Origin: Agroathelia rolfsii
Lineage: Eukaryota; Basidiomycota; Agaricomycetes; Amylocorticiales; Amylocorticiaceae
Assembly (NCBI GenBank): GCA_018343915.1
Contig: JABRWF010000004.1
Span: 1,178,001-1,242,000, forward strand
Length of the DNA stretch: 64,000 nucleotides
Direction of reading: 5' to 3'
Shown: piece by piece, positions 26,875 through 38,094 of the stretch
How positions within the stretch are numbered: position 1 is the stretch's first letter
Layout of the letters: every line of letters starts with the position of its first letter
Translations under genes and position numbers: made by a program
Notes under the pieces: generated by a model
Databases searched by the model: none
What the model saw: the letters and a program-made list of their open reading frames with translations, nothing else
Told to the model about the DNA's origin: nothing

Positions 26875-29453
26875 CTAGTTCTTCTTTTGAAACCTGCCAA
26901 AGAGCCAGTGTCCTCTCTTCTCCTTGGCGGCAATGCGTTCCCTGAGCTCCTGCTCCATCTCGTCTTCCGTGATCTCTCCAACAAGGGCATACCATACGAC
27001 AGTAACCATACCCAGGAGTGCAGTGATGATACATCTATCGGAAACAAACATCCATCAGTAAAAGAGACCATCAGCCATACTACAGATATGACATACCCGA
27101 CAAGCGCACCCACGCCCCTTGCATGCCATCCAAGCGACTGGGGGTATGGTCCAAGCGTCAGACCCTTAAGATCTGTTGTGCTCGCGTAACCGGCCGCGTT
27201 GCCTGAGTAGGGGAGGCCCTGGGCAGCGCATTGCGACGCCATTGCGGCTGCTGGCGGTGCGCTGAACCCAGTCTGTGCCGTCGGCGAGGAGACAAACCCG
27301 CCCGAGCTGGAGAAGCCCGCACGCTCCTGCGCCACGAGTGGGGCTTCGATGAGCTGGATGGCAAGACCGACTTCAAGATGCCATTCGATGTGACCTGGAG
27401 TTATAATTGAAAAAAAAAGAAGCAACGCATGAGATTCCTACTTTTCAGGAGTGAATACGACGCCTGAAGACGTACAATGCAGGAACCAGACACCAGGGTT
27501 GTCCGCAACCACACGGAGTGTAATACTACCACCCGCTGGAATGTGGACCGTGTCTCTGCGCATCGGGTTCGGTTGCGAGTTGTTTAGCGGCGGGTTCAGT
27601 GTCAGATCGTCCGAGGTGTAGTCTTCTGCACGATGGGCCAGGAACGGGCGATGGCCGTGAAGATGGCTGTGTTTTCATCGTTAGCACTTGATGAGAGAGC
27701 AGAGGGCATGAACACTCACAAAGGATGCTTTCCAGTATCACCGTTCATTATGACGATATCGACTACGTCGAGGTGGTCCACGACGAAGCTCGACGGGCCA
27801 TACGCGTTTTCGACCGTCGCATTCTCGCCGAGCGTGAGCGCAGAGAGAATCGCGGGTGTACTGGGAGAGTTGTATGTCGTGCCGTTGAACATAGCGTGGT
27901 TCGTGCCATCGGTCATGGTATCGAACGTGAACTGATAGACACGCCAGATCAACATCATAGGACAGAAACATGCGCATACATGCTATGTTACATTAACAAC
28001 ACACCTCAAGAGCGATCGTTTTCGTAGCCAGTGGAAGCTCCTCAGCATGATAAGGGACAAGCTCTATATCAGGAACCATATCGTATACATCTACGGTCGA
28101 ACCCTCGTTGGTCTCAGTAGAGGTCGAGTATGTGATCGTGGAGGTGATGTCTATACGCACGCGCTGAGTCAATGGGAAAATTCCACTACAATACAAAAAA
28201 TTTACTGGGGTTCAGGTCCTCTGGCACGGTGTCAAACATGTCTGTGTCCATGTTAGCATGTATGATCCAGTTCGTTGGGGTGCTGTCGTTGCGCGCCGTA
28301 ACGAGAACCGAGTATCGCTGCGCGACGGTCAAGCTGAGCATGTCGATCGGGTACTCCTGTGTATCCGTCTAGATCACGGAAATAGCAGTCAGTGAATGAT
28401 CGTCGTCGATGCGCCATCAAAAATAAACGTACGCTATCAGCTTCGATGATCGTCATATCGTGGCCATCGATCCAGAAATAGAACATGGCAAACGCGGAGG
28501 TGTTGATGACACGCAGGCGATACGTTTTGCCTGCCTCGAACGGTAGCGTTGCGTTCTCGTTGAAGCCCACAGCACTTGTAGCAAAACCTGGATTTGTTCC
28601 GGTCTTGGGCGCGAGGTATGAGCCATTTTGCGCAAAGTAGATGAGACCCGAGGCTGGATGACGTGACAAAGGTCAGTATTCGCCAACATGAGGCCCGTCG
28701 TCGATCAGGAACGCACCTGGCACGGGCTCTGCACCGCCCGGGTTGGAAATGCTAACAAATTGGTCCATCAACTCAGAGTGCTCTTGGTGGTACCAGTCAC
28801 CCAAGATGACTGTAAACTCCTCATCATATGACCCGGCGTACACTTCCTCGTTGGGATGCAGAATAAGAGGTGCACGCAGACCGTCGACATATTGGCCCTA
28901 GACGTCTGTTGTTTTATCGCATACCCTTAATGCGCTAATCGCAAAATAACTCACATTTGCATGACCATGGATCCAATATGTTCCCCATTGACCGGAAGAA
29001 TTCACGTCTACCTGGTAATCAAATGACTGGCCAGTGGGGATGCCGCTGAAAGAGAAAAAATAAGTAAGTAAAGACGATATAACGCGTAATAATAACTGAC
29101 CATTGACTGAGACCCGCAGCACCGTCCATCCAGCTTGTGCTGTTAAAGAACATGCCATGATGGTGCAGCGTCATGGGCTGGTCTACCGAGTTGTAGGCAT
29201 GCAACAAGATAGTGTCATTTGTGCTGACGTCAATAGGTGGTGGTCTACGAGCGAACTCATGAGTGCAGCGGTGAAAAATAAATAAATACAATACTTACGG
29301 CCATGTGCCATTGACACCAACGGCACGACGACTGTAGAGGCCGTCAGGGTTGACGTTTTCGACATAGGTGACATTCCACCATAGTTCGTGAACGCCGGCA
29401 AGGACAGTAGGGAGGCCGACCGAGGACAGCAGCGCGAATGAGAGACACCGCAT
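26875..29453 (-). CDS. FET3: Multicopper ferroxidase, Fet3 type
   Basis: A plasma-membrane oxidase that turns Fe(II) into Fe(III) for uptake by Ftr1. Seen: an N-terminal signal peptide (MRCLSFALLSSVGLPTVLAG); the copper motifs HHHGMFFNSTSWMDG, YWIHGHANGQYVDG, HPLHLHGH and HCHIEWHLEVGL, the last reconstituted across an intron near 27390-27480; many N-glycosylation sequons; and a C-terminal membrane helix (GVGALVGYV...CIITALLGMVTVVWYALVG). A charged cytosolic tail ends FGRFQKKN at 26875. The residue equivalent to yeast Fet3 Glu185, used for iron binding, appears to be Asp (GDWYHQEH). About ten introns. The gene is head-to-head with FTR1, the usual arrangement for the co-assembled pair, and shares a promoter with three iron-type GATA sites. 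Confidence 0.94.
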
Positions 29454-29816
29454 CGTGGACGACGGGTGGTCAATGGTCAATGTGCTTGCAGAAGGAAAAC
29501 GTAGTGACCCTTTGGCTCCTTATAAATTTATCTGATAAGTCCAAATCGAGTTATCAGATAATTCTGATGCGCCATTTTAACGTAGAGCCTTGGCCTTGAC
29601 TGCTTCCATGCTTGGCAACTTCTCGGGTCCGTTTCCGGTTTCCGGTGCCCGCTTATCTGATAAAAATTTCCAGCGATCAGCCGACCCTGTTGGATTCAAA
29701 GGACGTCTGTACAATATCTGCTGGTATTAATTGCCTCATGCGGCCCTCGTATCATCGCCTTGCTTGCCCCCCTTCCCTCTCCGTAGCAAAGGCACCAACT
29801 TCCCCTGCTACGCGCA
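29454..29816. promoter_or_regulatory. Divergent FET3-FTR1 promoter with three TTATCWGATAA sites
   Basis: Perfect 11-mers TTATCWGATAA lie at 29528-29538, 29551-29561 and 29653-29663. Each contains ATCWGATAA, the established core for the Sre1/Urbs1/SreA family of GATA repressors that shut off iron uptake when iron is sufficient. The sites are seen directly; repression of both genes from this shared region is inference from that family. Confidence 0.85.
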
Positions 29817-31229
29817 ATGGCCCGCAACGTCTTCTCCGTGCCCATCTTCTTCATCGTTTTTCGTGAGACACTCGAGGCCGCCATCATCGTGTCTGTTCTC
29901 TTGGGTCTTGTCGAGCAGATTGTAGAAGGCTCCCCAACGGCTGGCTCGGGGATCGTCACGCGCGTGTCGAGCCATGAAAAAGATAGCCTGCCGGATAGTC
30001 CTGTTCCGGCCGAGGAGGCGAAGCCTGTTGACAAGAGAATGCTCATTCGCAAGCTCAGGCTTCAGGTGAGTATGCATGGGCATAGTCAGAATCTTTTATC
30101 GTTTGCTGACTATGACTCTAATAGATTATGTTTGGCGCTCTTGGAGGCTTCTTGCTCGCTTTTATCATCGGTGCTGCTTTCATCGCGGTCTGGTTCACAG
30201 AGGCTGCAGATCTATGGACAAAGACAGAGTATCTCTGGGAAGGCATGTCTCACTTAGCGAAGGATATTTCACCATCAAGTTAATTATTATATTCTCGCAG
30301 GCATTTTCTATGTCATTGCCGCCGTTATGATCTTCGTCATGGGTATCACCATGCTCAAGATGGAGAGTGCTAAAATCAAATGGCGGATCAAGCTCCAAAA
30401 GGCATTCGACACTTGTAAGTCTCCAGTCTGATTGATTGTACAATTATATTTGCAGACGCTAACATGTGCATTAGCTACCCACACGCGTGGCGGACGCTCC
30501 GGTAAATGGGTGCTCTTCATCCTACCTTTCATTACCGTCCTCCGTGAGGGTATGGAGGCCGTCGTCTTCGTCGGTGGTGTCTCCCTCGGTCAATCTGCGA
30601 CCTCGATTCCACTGGCGACCGTTTGCGGCCTGATTTGTGGCTTGGGTTGCGGCTTCTTGATCTACTTCTATGCCTCACGTGCGACTCTGCGCATTTTCCT
30701 CATCACTATGACCAACTTCCTGCTTCTTATCGGTGCTGGCTTGTTCTCCAAGGCCGTCGCGAGCTTCCAAACGAACGCATTCAACAAGCTTGTTGGTAGC
30801 GATGTCGACGATACTGCTGGCACTGGCCCTGGTAGCTACGATGTTCGGGGTAACGTCTGGCATCTCAACTGCTGTACGCCCGAGGCCGAGAATGGTGGAG
30901 AGGGTTATGCCATCTTTGGTGCCTTGTTTGGGTGGGATAATAATGCATCCATTGGCACGATTCTGAGCTATGTATTTTATTGGCTTGCTGTCATTGTAGC
31001 TCTTGTGTACCTCAAGTGGAAGGAGGTCAGTGAACATAGCCTGATTTCTAAGTCTATCTTGTCAACTCATCATTTGCCTTTCGGTTTTTAGGGTCGCGTC
31101 AAGCTGCTTGGCAAAGAGAGCGGTTTGGGTGCTAGGAGGCGCATTGCCCGTGAGCAGCAGAGTGCTGCTGCAGCTGGAGAAAAAACATCGGGCGGCTCGA
31201 CTGAAGGAGTTGTCGAGTTATCCCGATGA
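29817..31229 (+). CDS. FTR1: High-affinity iron permease, Ftr1 type
   Basis: A plasma-membrane Fe(III) permease that receives iron directly from Fet3. Seen: a start MARNVFSVPIFFIVF at 29817; the first REXXE iron motif RETLE; a hydrophilic loop; FGALGGFLLAFIIGAAF; the second motif REGME within ITVLREGMEAVVFVGGVSLG; LPLATVCGLI-like helices; and a large loop with DVRGNVWHLNCCTPE before the last helix. The basic C-terminal tail ends VVELSR at 31229. About seven membrane segments, as in yeast Ftr1. Four or five short introns. Both REXXE motifs are intact, and the head-to-head neighbour supports the role. Confidence 0.95.
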
Positions 31230-33089
31230 ACGAGGAAGTTTAGTGTATCCTTTCTATGAATTTTTCATATAATAGATGATCCGAAAAGTATTAGTGTAAT
31301 ATTGACTTGACAATGAAATGTGACGTCCTTTTTTTCTTTATCACTTGCCCTCTTTTGAAATATGCGCACTTGCCAAAACCCGATGCGATGTTCGGTTCTG
31401 TAGGCGACTCAAAGTACAAATGCGGTCCCGTGAAATGATGGATCATGAGACTATCCATACGTAAATAACCTTGTTTGACGCATGTATAGACCACCGATTT
31501 CGGCCGTTGAACAATTCAATTCAATGTTATCACGAAAATGAGCAGGTGTAGGGCCCTCAAAGAATTAGTAACTACGAGAATGTATGCAACATTGATATAA
31601 AACAGAACATTCTACTCCGTTTCTCATCCTAAAGCCTCGTGAAAGTGAAACGGGGGCGGTGCACGATGTCGTGGTACGATTCTGATAATGCATGAACATA
31701 TCCATGGTCCGCATGATGTCTCAATTGCATCCGGTGTGAGAGAAAATGGATAAAGAAGGACGATAACTGAGAAAGAGGGTTGCGAATCGAACCTGGCTCC
31801 ACTTTGGACTCGCAAGAGATGATGAACCGCAGGAGTAAAGAGAAGAAGAAAATTATCTGATTAGATGTATGAAACACATTCGGATGATCTCGGGGCTGTG
31901 TCGGAGCAGTTACAACAAAGACAGCAGCCGTCATGCGCGTCCAATGCGGGTTCTCAGATGCTCCGGCGGGGCCGAGTATGGGGCTCGTTTATCGGAGGAA
32001 AGACCCGATGAGCAAAAGAAATGTCCCTTGAAGGTTGTCGAAATAGTGTCACAACAGGAACTTAGTATAAACGTGATTATCAAAGACGCATGTATAATAT
32101 GGTATATGTCAGTGAAATAAAATAAAAAATGGCTGGTGGCATATACCGGCATTGTTAGGATGGGCCATTCAACTAAGTTTGTTGAACATGCTTGGACATG
32201 GAGCGACGCTTGCTATGATGTTGACAAGATTCTTAGACCTATTTTCGGACCATGAATGATTCTATCGGACGCAAAAAAGCTTGATGAAATGGGCATGTGG
32301 CATTATCAGATAACTCGTATGGATAATTATGCCCTTGACCTATTGTGTAGATTCTTCACAGTCCGTCAGATGCGTTGGTGGCAGGCACGAGGTTACTTTG
32401 TGAATCCTACAATCAAGCATGCAGAGTGATTGAGCCCATCCTCGGTCTATCATGTTGTAACAGATATCCCCATCAGGAAGAGAGTATTATTATTACGAGT
32501 GTTCTGAAATCATGCATGTTCAACTGCTTATTCTATTGGTTTCTATGTAGTGGATGCATATTGGCTCAGACATAGAGGCTCTACCTCGGCCGAGGACAGG
32601 TATTAAAGTGGGAATTGGAACATGACGGTTTCAGAAGAATATAATTTTGTTCCAAGAGGGTAATAGTAATGTGCATTTAGTTTGTTCTTCAGAATATGTT
32701 CATAGACCGGGGGCTTTATCCAAACAGCAAGACCATCTAGACCAAAAGAGAAGCTCGGACCGTCTAGGTGGAACTTCAGCGCCTGTGGGGCGACTATTTC
32801 CACGGAATAACTGTGACAGGCTGACTCGAAGCTTAGCGCCACGCCAAATAAAAACGCCGCGAATTCGATTTATCAGATAACGGACGCCCTCGGGCATCCA
32901 TCAGGGTTGCTGTTTAGTGAATGCTCGCGTTAGGAAAAGTAGCATTCTTGGCGAAAACTTAGTCTGCCGACAGCTGGTCGGATGTAATCACTGGAACGGC
33001 AGACACTGGGCCTAGGCGGAGAGTGGAGCTCAATGAAACTTCGATTATGATGAAGAGCAACTTGAACGGGAGTAGTTGCCACTGCCAAT
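31230..33089. promoter_or_regulatory. FTR1-to-LINE interval with three GATA iron-type sites
   Basis: Contains TTATCAGATAA at 32303-32313 and 32870-32880, and a 9-base match to the same core on the minus strand (TTATCTGAT, 31853-31861). Open frames such as 31629-31934 and 32603-32842 (minus) have no recognisable domain. Without the LINE insertion the 32870 site would lie roughly 850 bases upstream of the ferric reductase start, so this stretch is plausibly the displaced distal promoter of that gene. Confidence 0.5.
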
Positions 33090-33102
33090 GGCACTGGCAG
33101 TA
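33090..33102. repeat. Target-site duplication, LINE 3' side
   Basis: GGCACTGGCAGTA, repeated exactly at 34539-34551 on the other side of the LINE fragment; the last bases may overlap the TAA-type tail. Confidence 0.85.
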
Positions 33103-34538
33103 TTATTATTATTAAATCCATTTATTTATAGTGGCAGTGTCAGGCCTGATAGGCCTATGTTACCACTATTAACGTGTGACAGGAAGTACATGAGGGGTTT
33201 GCATATAATAGAGTAGGTGTAAAACTTATTGCGATGCTGGTGGGATGAGTGCCCTGCGACGGGGGAGTCCGAAGGCTCGAAATTAGTAAGAGGGTAGCAA
33301 AAAGAAGGAAATAAAGGAAGAAAATGAAAGTAACACAAGTGGAGATATTTAGATATGAACAGGTAGTTTGCATGATATATGTATAGTGGTAAAAGAGGTT
33401 ATATAAGGTTTGCATAATGTGGGAAGCGTTTGGTGTTTTGGACAAAGGCAAGTGTTTTTGAAATATTTGAATTTTTTGACAACAGGTTTGAAAGTGAGAA
33501 GGGGCCTTTTATGGCTGTGCGTAGTGAATGGCGGAGCATTGTGAACCTCTGGCATGTAAGAATGAAGTGTTCGACCGTTTCTGGTGTTTGGCATCTAGTG
33601 CACAGCGGCGAGTCGACTGCATTGATTCTATGAAGGAAGGCGTTGAGAGCTGAGTGGCCCGAGCGGAGTTGGGTGATGATGCTTCCGGCCTGTCGTGATC
33701 GGCCTTTGTATAGCTTTAGGGTTGGTTTGGATGGTGGTGTTGGGTCAATTCGCTGTAGTTGTTTCCCTCGCTTGCTATTCTGCCATCTGAGCTTCCACTC
33801 GATAAACGATTGCTTCTTCTGCCATGCCTTGAGCGCTGATGTGCTTGCTGGGAGGTCTCCTTCTAGGGTCTCAATGTGTCGTGTTAGCTCTGTGGAGCTT
33901 CCTTCTGCAGCTGCCTTTGCTTCTTCATCAACACGTTCATTCCCCTCGATACCTTCGTGGCCCGGGACCCACTGGATATGAAGGCGTAGGCTTCGTCGCG
34001 CTCTCAACAGAGATTCGAGCTCCTTATGGAAGAGATCAAGTAGGTATCTCCCTGCTTTCCCCCTCCTTGTGGATAATGCGTGGATTGCTGCTTGGTTGTC
34101 TAGCATGATTGTGGCCCTCACTGTTCGCGGGCATGCTCGGATAATATCCAGGGCAAGGATGGCCCCTATCACCTCTCCTTCAAAGACTGTGTGGGTTTGG
34201 TCGTTCCCAAGGTATAGTCGGCGGACGTATTCTTTGCCCCGTCTGTCCCTAGCGAACGCTGCTGCTCCGATTCCCCCTTTGTATCCCGATCCATCTGTGT
34301 ACACTGTTAGGCTGTGTCCACTGCCGGTATTGGCATAGTCGATTGCTGTTTCGCGGTTTGGTGCAATATAGTGTGTGAATTTTGGTGCCCAACTTGCAGG
34401 CGGGGGAATAGGATTGATGGTCTCAACCCCATATGCTTCTGGGAAGGCATGGAAGAGCTTGTGTATTGGGGAGTGGTGGAGGCGCGGGAGGTGACGTGAG
34501 CACCTTTCTACGTATTTCCTTAGAGGGTGTAAAGGGGG
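33102..34538 (-). mobile_element. 5'-truncated LINE (non-LTR retrotransposon) with RNase H domain
   Basis: The element reads on the minus strand from 34538 to a short TAA-repeat tail at 33101-33112 and is bounded by a 13-base direct repeat. It encodes only the C-terminal part of the LINE polyprotein; the endonuclease and reverse transcriptase are absent, as expected when target-primed reverse transcription stops early. TAA-repeat tails are known from I-clade elements, and RNase H-bearing LINEs (I/Tad-like) are common in fungi. The coding part has no stops from the element's 5' border to 33399, so the insertion is probably young. Confidence 0.88.
33399..34538 (-). pseudogene. LINE polyprotein C-terminal fragment: RNase H plus zinc knuckle
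   Basis: It has no start codon of its own; the frame is simply open from the truncation point. Seen: RNase H acidic residues in YTDGSG, FEGEVIGAILAL, MLDNQAAIHAL and NERVDEEAK; the VPGHEGIEGNE segment; and a terminal Cys-His module CTRCQTPETVEHFILTC typical of LINE C-termini. The RNase H residues all seem intact, but without the reverse transcriptase the fragment cannot move by itself. If an internal Met were used (34304), about 300 residues could be made. Confidence 0.88.
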
Positions 34539-34551
34539 GGCACTGGCAGTA
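34539..34551. repeat. Target-site duplication, LINE 5' side
   Basis: An exact second copy of the 13-base sequence at 33090-33102. Confidence 0.85.
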
Positions 34552-35165
34552 GTGTGCTGACTTGTCGCAATTCCGTGGCTAAATGATCAGTAGGATATAT
34601 ATGTTTGAGAAAGCGGTAAATTCAACATGCCTTGGACTTTATCGAGTACGGTATCTTCGCTGTACATATATATTTTAACTTGGCTACAGTAACAGCAAAC
34701 TAAATCTGAGAGTAAACTTGCCAAGTTGAAGTGCGGCAGGTGGAAGTTTCGGAACCCGGAGATCCTGGCAGGCGGCCGCATTTATCAGATAAGGCGACTG
34801 GGCGGATTATCTGACAAGATTGCGTCTGCCAAGCACTTCTTCTGCAATATGCGACAACCACCGCTTGGTAACATTGTTCATCCCTCTAGTACGACAACAT
34901 TACCAAAAATCCTGCAGGCTATAACAAGTTAATGGAGTCTGCGGTCCGACCGTTATCTTGGCCATGAGCTTGGCCTACATTTTCCGGTTTGCTGCGTCTG
35001 GTTCAAGTTTACCTGGCTCTGTCGCCACAACAGACAAATCAACCGTCATGCACCCCTTGGGAATACTATAAAACGAGGGAACAGTCTTCTGCTGGCAAGG
35101 ATATCCCTGCTGCCACCCTCCTACGGGTTCCCCCCCCCCCCCCCCTCCATCTTGACTCGCGCCAG
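34552..35165. promoter_or_regulatory. Ferric reductase proximal promoter
   Basis: Has a perfect TTATCAGATAA at 34782-34792 and, 15 bases further on, a one-mismatch copy (TTATCTGAC, 34807-34815). A 16-C homopolymer lies at 35130-35145, twenty bases before the ATG. The GATA sites match those in the FET3-FTR1 promoter, which suggests shared iron repression. Confidence 0.75.
35130..35145. repeat. 16-base poly-C tract
   Basis: An uninterrupted run of sixteen C residues in the 5' leader or core promoter of the ferric reductase, prone to length change by slippage or assembly error. Confidence 0.9.
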
Positions 35166-37560
35166 ATGTCTCAACTGGAGAGTGAAACTCTAGCTCAGGC
35201 CACCCAGCTAAATGATAGAATCGTCGCCAAAACAAGGGTAAGATTTTATCGCTGCAATGTTCCCCTTGCTCAATCCAAACGATGTATCATAGAACTACCT
35301 TTACCCGAAGGAGATTTGGTGGTTTGTGGCGGCGTTCATCGGTTTCTGTACACTCTGCCAACTCGCATCGTATATTCACACACACTTCTTACGAAAACGT
35401 GATGCCCTTTCTCCTTTACCGAATATAAAATTCAGCAACTTGGAGGAAAAAGGCAAAGCTTTGCCCTCTATTTCCCTAACCGCACAAAGGTCCCTACGAC
35501 GTATCCCTCTTGCCATACTTAACATGTATCGTGTTGTTGCCTTTCGCATGACTGTCACGTTTTTCTCTTCTTATACCATCAACTTCGCCGAAGTCTTTGT
35601 CACAATGGCCTACATAGCCGCCTTGTTTATTTGGACATTCATCAACAGTAGGTGCATTTCTGATTCATACCACGATCATAATCTTATTTTCGATTTATTC
35701 TACTAGCTACAAGCCTGGAAGGTGCGAAGTTCGAGTCACGTTACTTCAGAAATCGTGCTGGGGCCATTGCTACGAGTCAGATACCACTAGTCACGGCTCT
35801 TGGAACTAAGAATAACTTAATTTCTTGTACATTTTGCTCCATCCAATCTGCTCATGATTTTGTATTCTGATTCTCTTCCGCTCGCCAGATATCACCGGAG
35901 TCGGCCATGATAAGTTAAACTATATGCACCGTATGACGGCCAGAGCCACACTTGCCATTCTTTGGGTGCACACAATTGCCTGGGTTCGTAAAATTATATG
36001 TCAAGTTTTTTTATGTCCGACTAATACCTGTCATAGGGTGTTGAAGGAATTCCCACCAGGGATATGAGCGCTGCATGGATGCGTTTGGGTATTACCGCCA
36101 TGGTTGCTTTCATCGTCCTTTCCTTCCTGTCAGTTCGACCGGTCCGAAACCAGACCTATGAGCTGTTTTACTACGTGCACTTTGCTACTGTGCTGTGAGC
36201 GCCTTTACCCGGTAAATCGAGAAACATAAAACTCACAATTATTGTCAGTATTTTCCTTGTCGGTGGCTACTATCACGTCAAGCTATTTTCTTTCGACCCC
36301 TACATTATTGCGGCCTTTGTTATCTGGGCTCTGGACAGGTCTATGCGCTTTGGACGTATCATCTACTTTGCCTTGGCTAGCCGCTTTGGTTCTTCAGCGC
36401 AGGTACAAGCAAAGGCTACCCTTGTATCCCCTCATCTTGTTCGTCTCTCCATCCCCCGCCCCAAGGGCTACCACTGGTCGCCTGGTCAGACGGTGTTCCT
36501 GACTCTTCCCACTATTTCTGCTATGCCATGGGAGTCGCATCCGTTTACCATTGCTAATATTGACGGGTCCAAGGTGGAGCCCGCTATGGTCGATAACCTC
36601 GTGTTCCTGATCACCACCCGCCTAGGATTTACTGGTAGGTTGAGGACTGCTTTGCTGTCCAAGTCGCCAGAGAAAATAGACGAAAATCCTACGTTGGATA
36701 TGCCCGTCATCGTAGCCGTGGACGGCCCCTACGGAAGCTTGCCGATTATGGACCACCACGACACCATTGTGCTTATCGCTGGTGGAAGTGGTATAGCACA
36801 CACTCTCCCCATCCTACAATCGCTTATCAGGTATGATATCACAGCGTTTTTGACGACTGTCCGGCCCACTGATGGATTTTTGTCTCAGCCAAAGATCATC
36901 GCGAAGGTTCCGGCAGCGAATCCTATTTGTCTGGTGTATTCGAGAAATCGGTGTGCAAAAATGCTCTGCATTTGTACAAATGTCTGGCTAATCGGCTTAT
37001 GTTTAATACAGACCACTTATCATGGGTCGATGAGACACTTTTAACGAGTCTCTCAATGATTTCATCTTCAACAGCACTACTTCTCGATGTCGACATCCGA
37101 ATTCACGTCACAAGTTCTCGCAGTGGTGACAGTCCTGACGAAGATGCCGCTCCTGCTGAGTCGCAAACACCCTCATCTACGGAGCTGAGCATTGAAACGC
37201 TTCACAACAGCCAACCACAGGCCACCGAACTCTTGTACAAGCAAGGCCGGCGTACTTTGCGATCACCTCTCACCGCATTCCCTTGTGTAACCATTCTTGA
37301 GGGTCGTCCCAATATCACAAAAATGCTCAAGGACGAGGCGGAAAGCGCCCCGCTGAACGGATCCATGGACGTGACTGGTAGGTCTTTTGCCTTCTGGCAC
37401 ATTCTTGTATGGACATGATCTAACGCGTGTCTAGTTTGCGGCTCGCACTCGCTCATGCAGGCTGTCCGTAATGGCCTCAAATTAGAGGTGGCAGGTATGG
37501 ATCGCATCATGAGGGGAGGAGCAAACATCTCGCTCCATGTGGAATCTTTTGGGTATTAGT
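35166..37560 (+). CDS. Ferric reductase / metalloreductase (FRE family)
   Basis: A plasma-membrane flavocytochrome that passes electrons from NADPH through FAD and two hemes to Fe(III) or Cu(II) outside the cell. Seen: MSQLESETLAQATQLNDRI; a helix-rich N-terminal part; two heme-ligand His pairs, each spaced by 14 (MHRMTARATLAILWVH and YVHFATVLIFLVGGYYH, the second across an intron); PKGYHWSPGQTVFL; the FAD motif HPFTIANI; the NAD(P) motif VDGPYGS and GGSGIAHTLPIL; FVWCIREIDHLSW; and C-terminal VCGSHSLMQAVRNGL ending ESFGY at 37560. About nine introns. No cleavable signal peptide is obvious. Its position next to FET3-FTR1 and the same GATA sites point to iron uptake. Confidence 0.92.
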
Positions 37561-38094
37561 TGGTTTTTATCGCCTCATCTATATTTCCTTTTCCTCATTG
37601 GCGAAAGCCGCAAACAAAAGTTTCAGTGCGAAATTTACTTATCTCAAAATTATACACAAATACCTTGTATACTTGTTAGACTCTTTAGAGCTGTGTATCG
37701 CTATTACTAGGCTACGAATCAATGATTACAAATAAAGACGAACGATATATGCTGCCTGACGCTTTTGGCTTGTAACATTCGATCCCAGGCTATATCAACC
37801 GTGATCATTCACCGTAACAAACAAATATCAAGGGCGCATACATCCAGCATAAGCTGTCGGCCCCGGGCCGGGTCAGCTACGTAGTGGCTTTGTGACCTCA
37901 ACCTGATCATGCTTGCCAAATTTAAAGCAAGAATCTGAATGAAAAGGAATATTTAAGACATCCAAGCTTGTTCATTACTAAATCTGTCTGACGCTTGTGT
38001 TATTATCATCCTATCAACGTCACTTCAAGTCTCTCATCTTTAACAATCTTTTCCTGGAATATACTGGCCCCCATCCCCATAATTCGTCTTCTCC
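37561..38094. other. Intergenic
   Basis: It holds the ferric reductase 3' flank and the NUDIX gene promoter (same strand). A short GC-rich palindromic patch (GGCCCCGGGCC, near 37859) is the only local feature; its function is unknown. Confidence 0.4.

Noticed and set aside
32603..32842. 79-codon open frame, minus strand, between FTR1 and the LINE
   Set aside because: Reads plausibly but has no domain, no introns and no supporting context.
34807..34815. Seventh iron-type GATA site
   Set aside because: TTATCTGAC has a mismatch in the GATA half; kept only as a weak neighbour of the perfect site at 34782.
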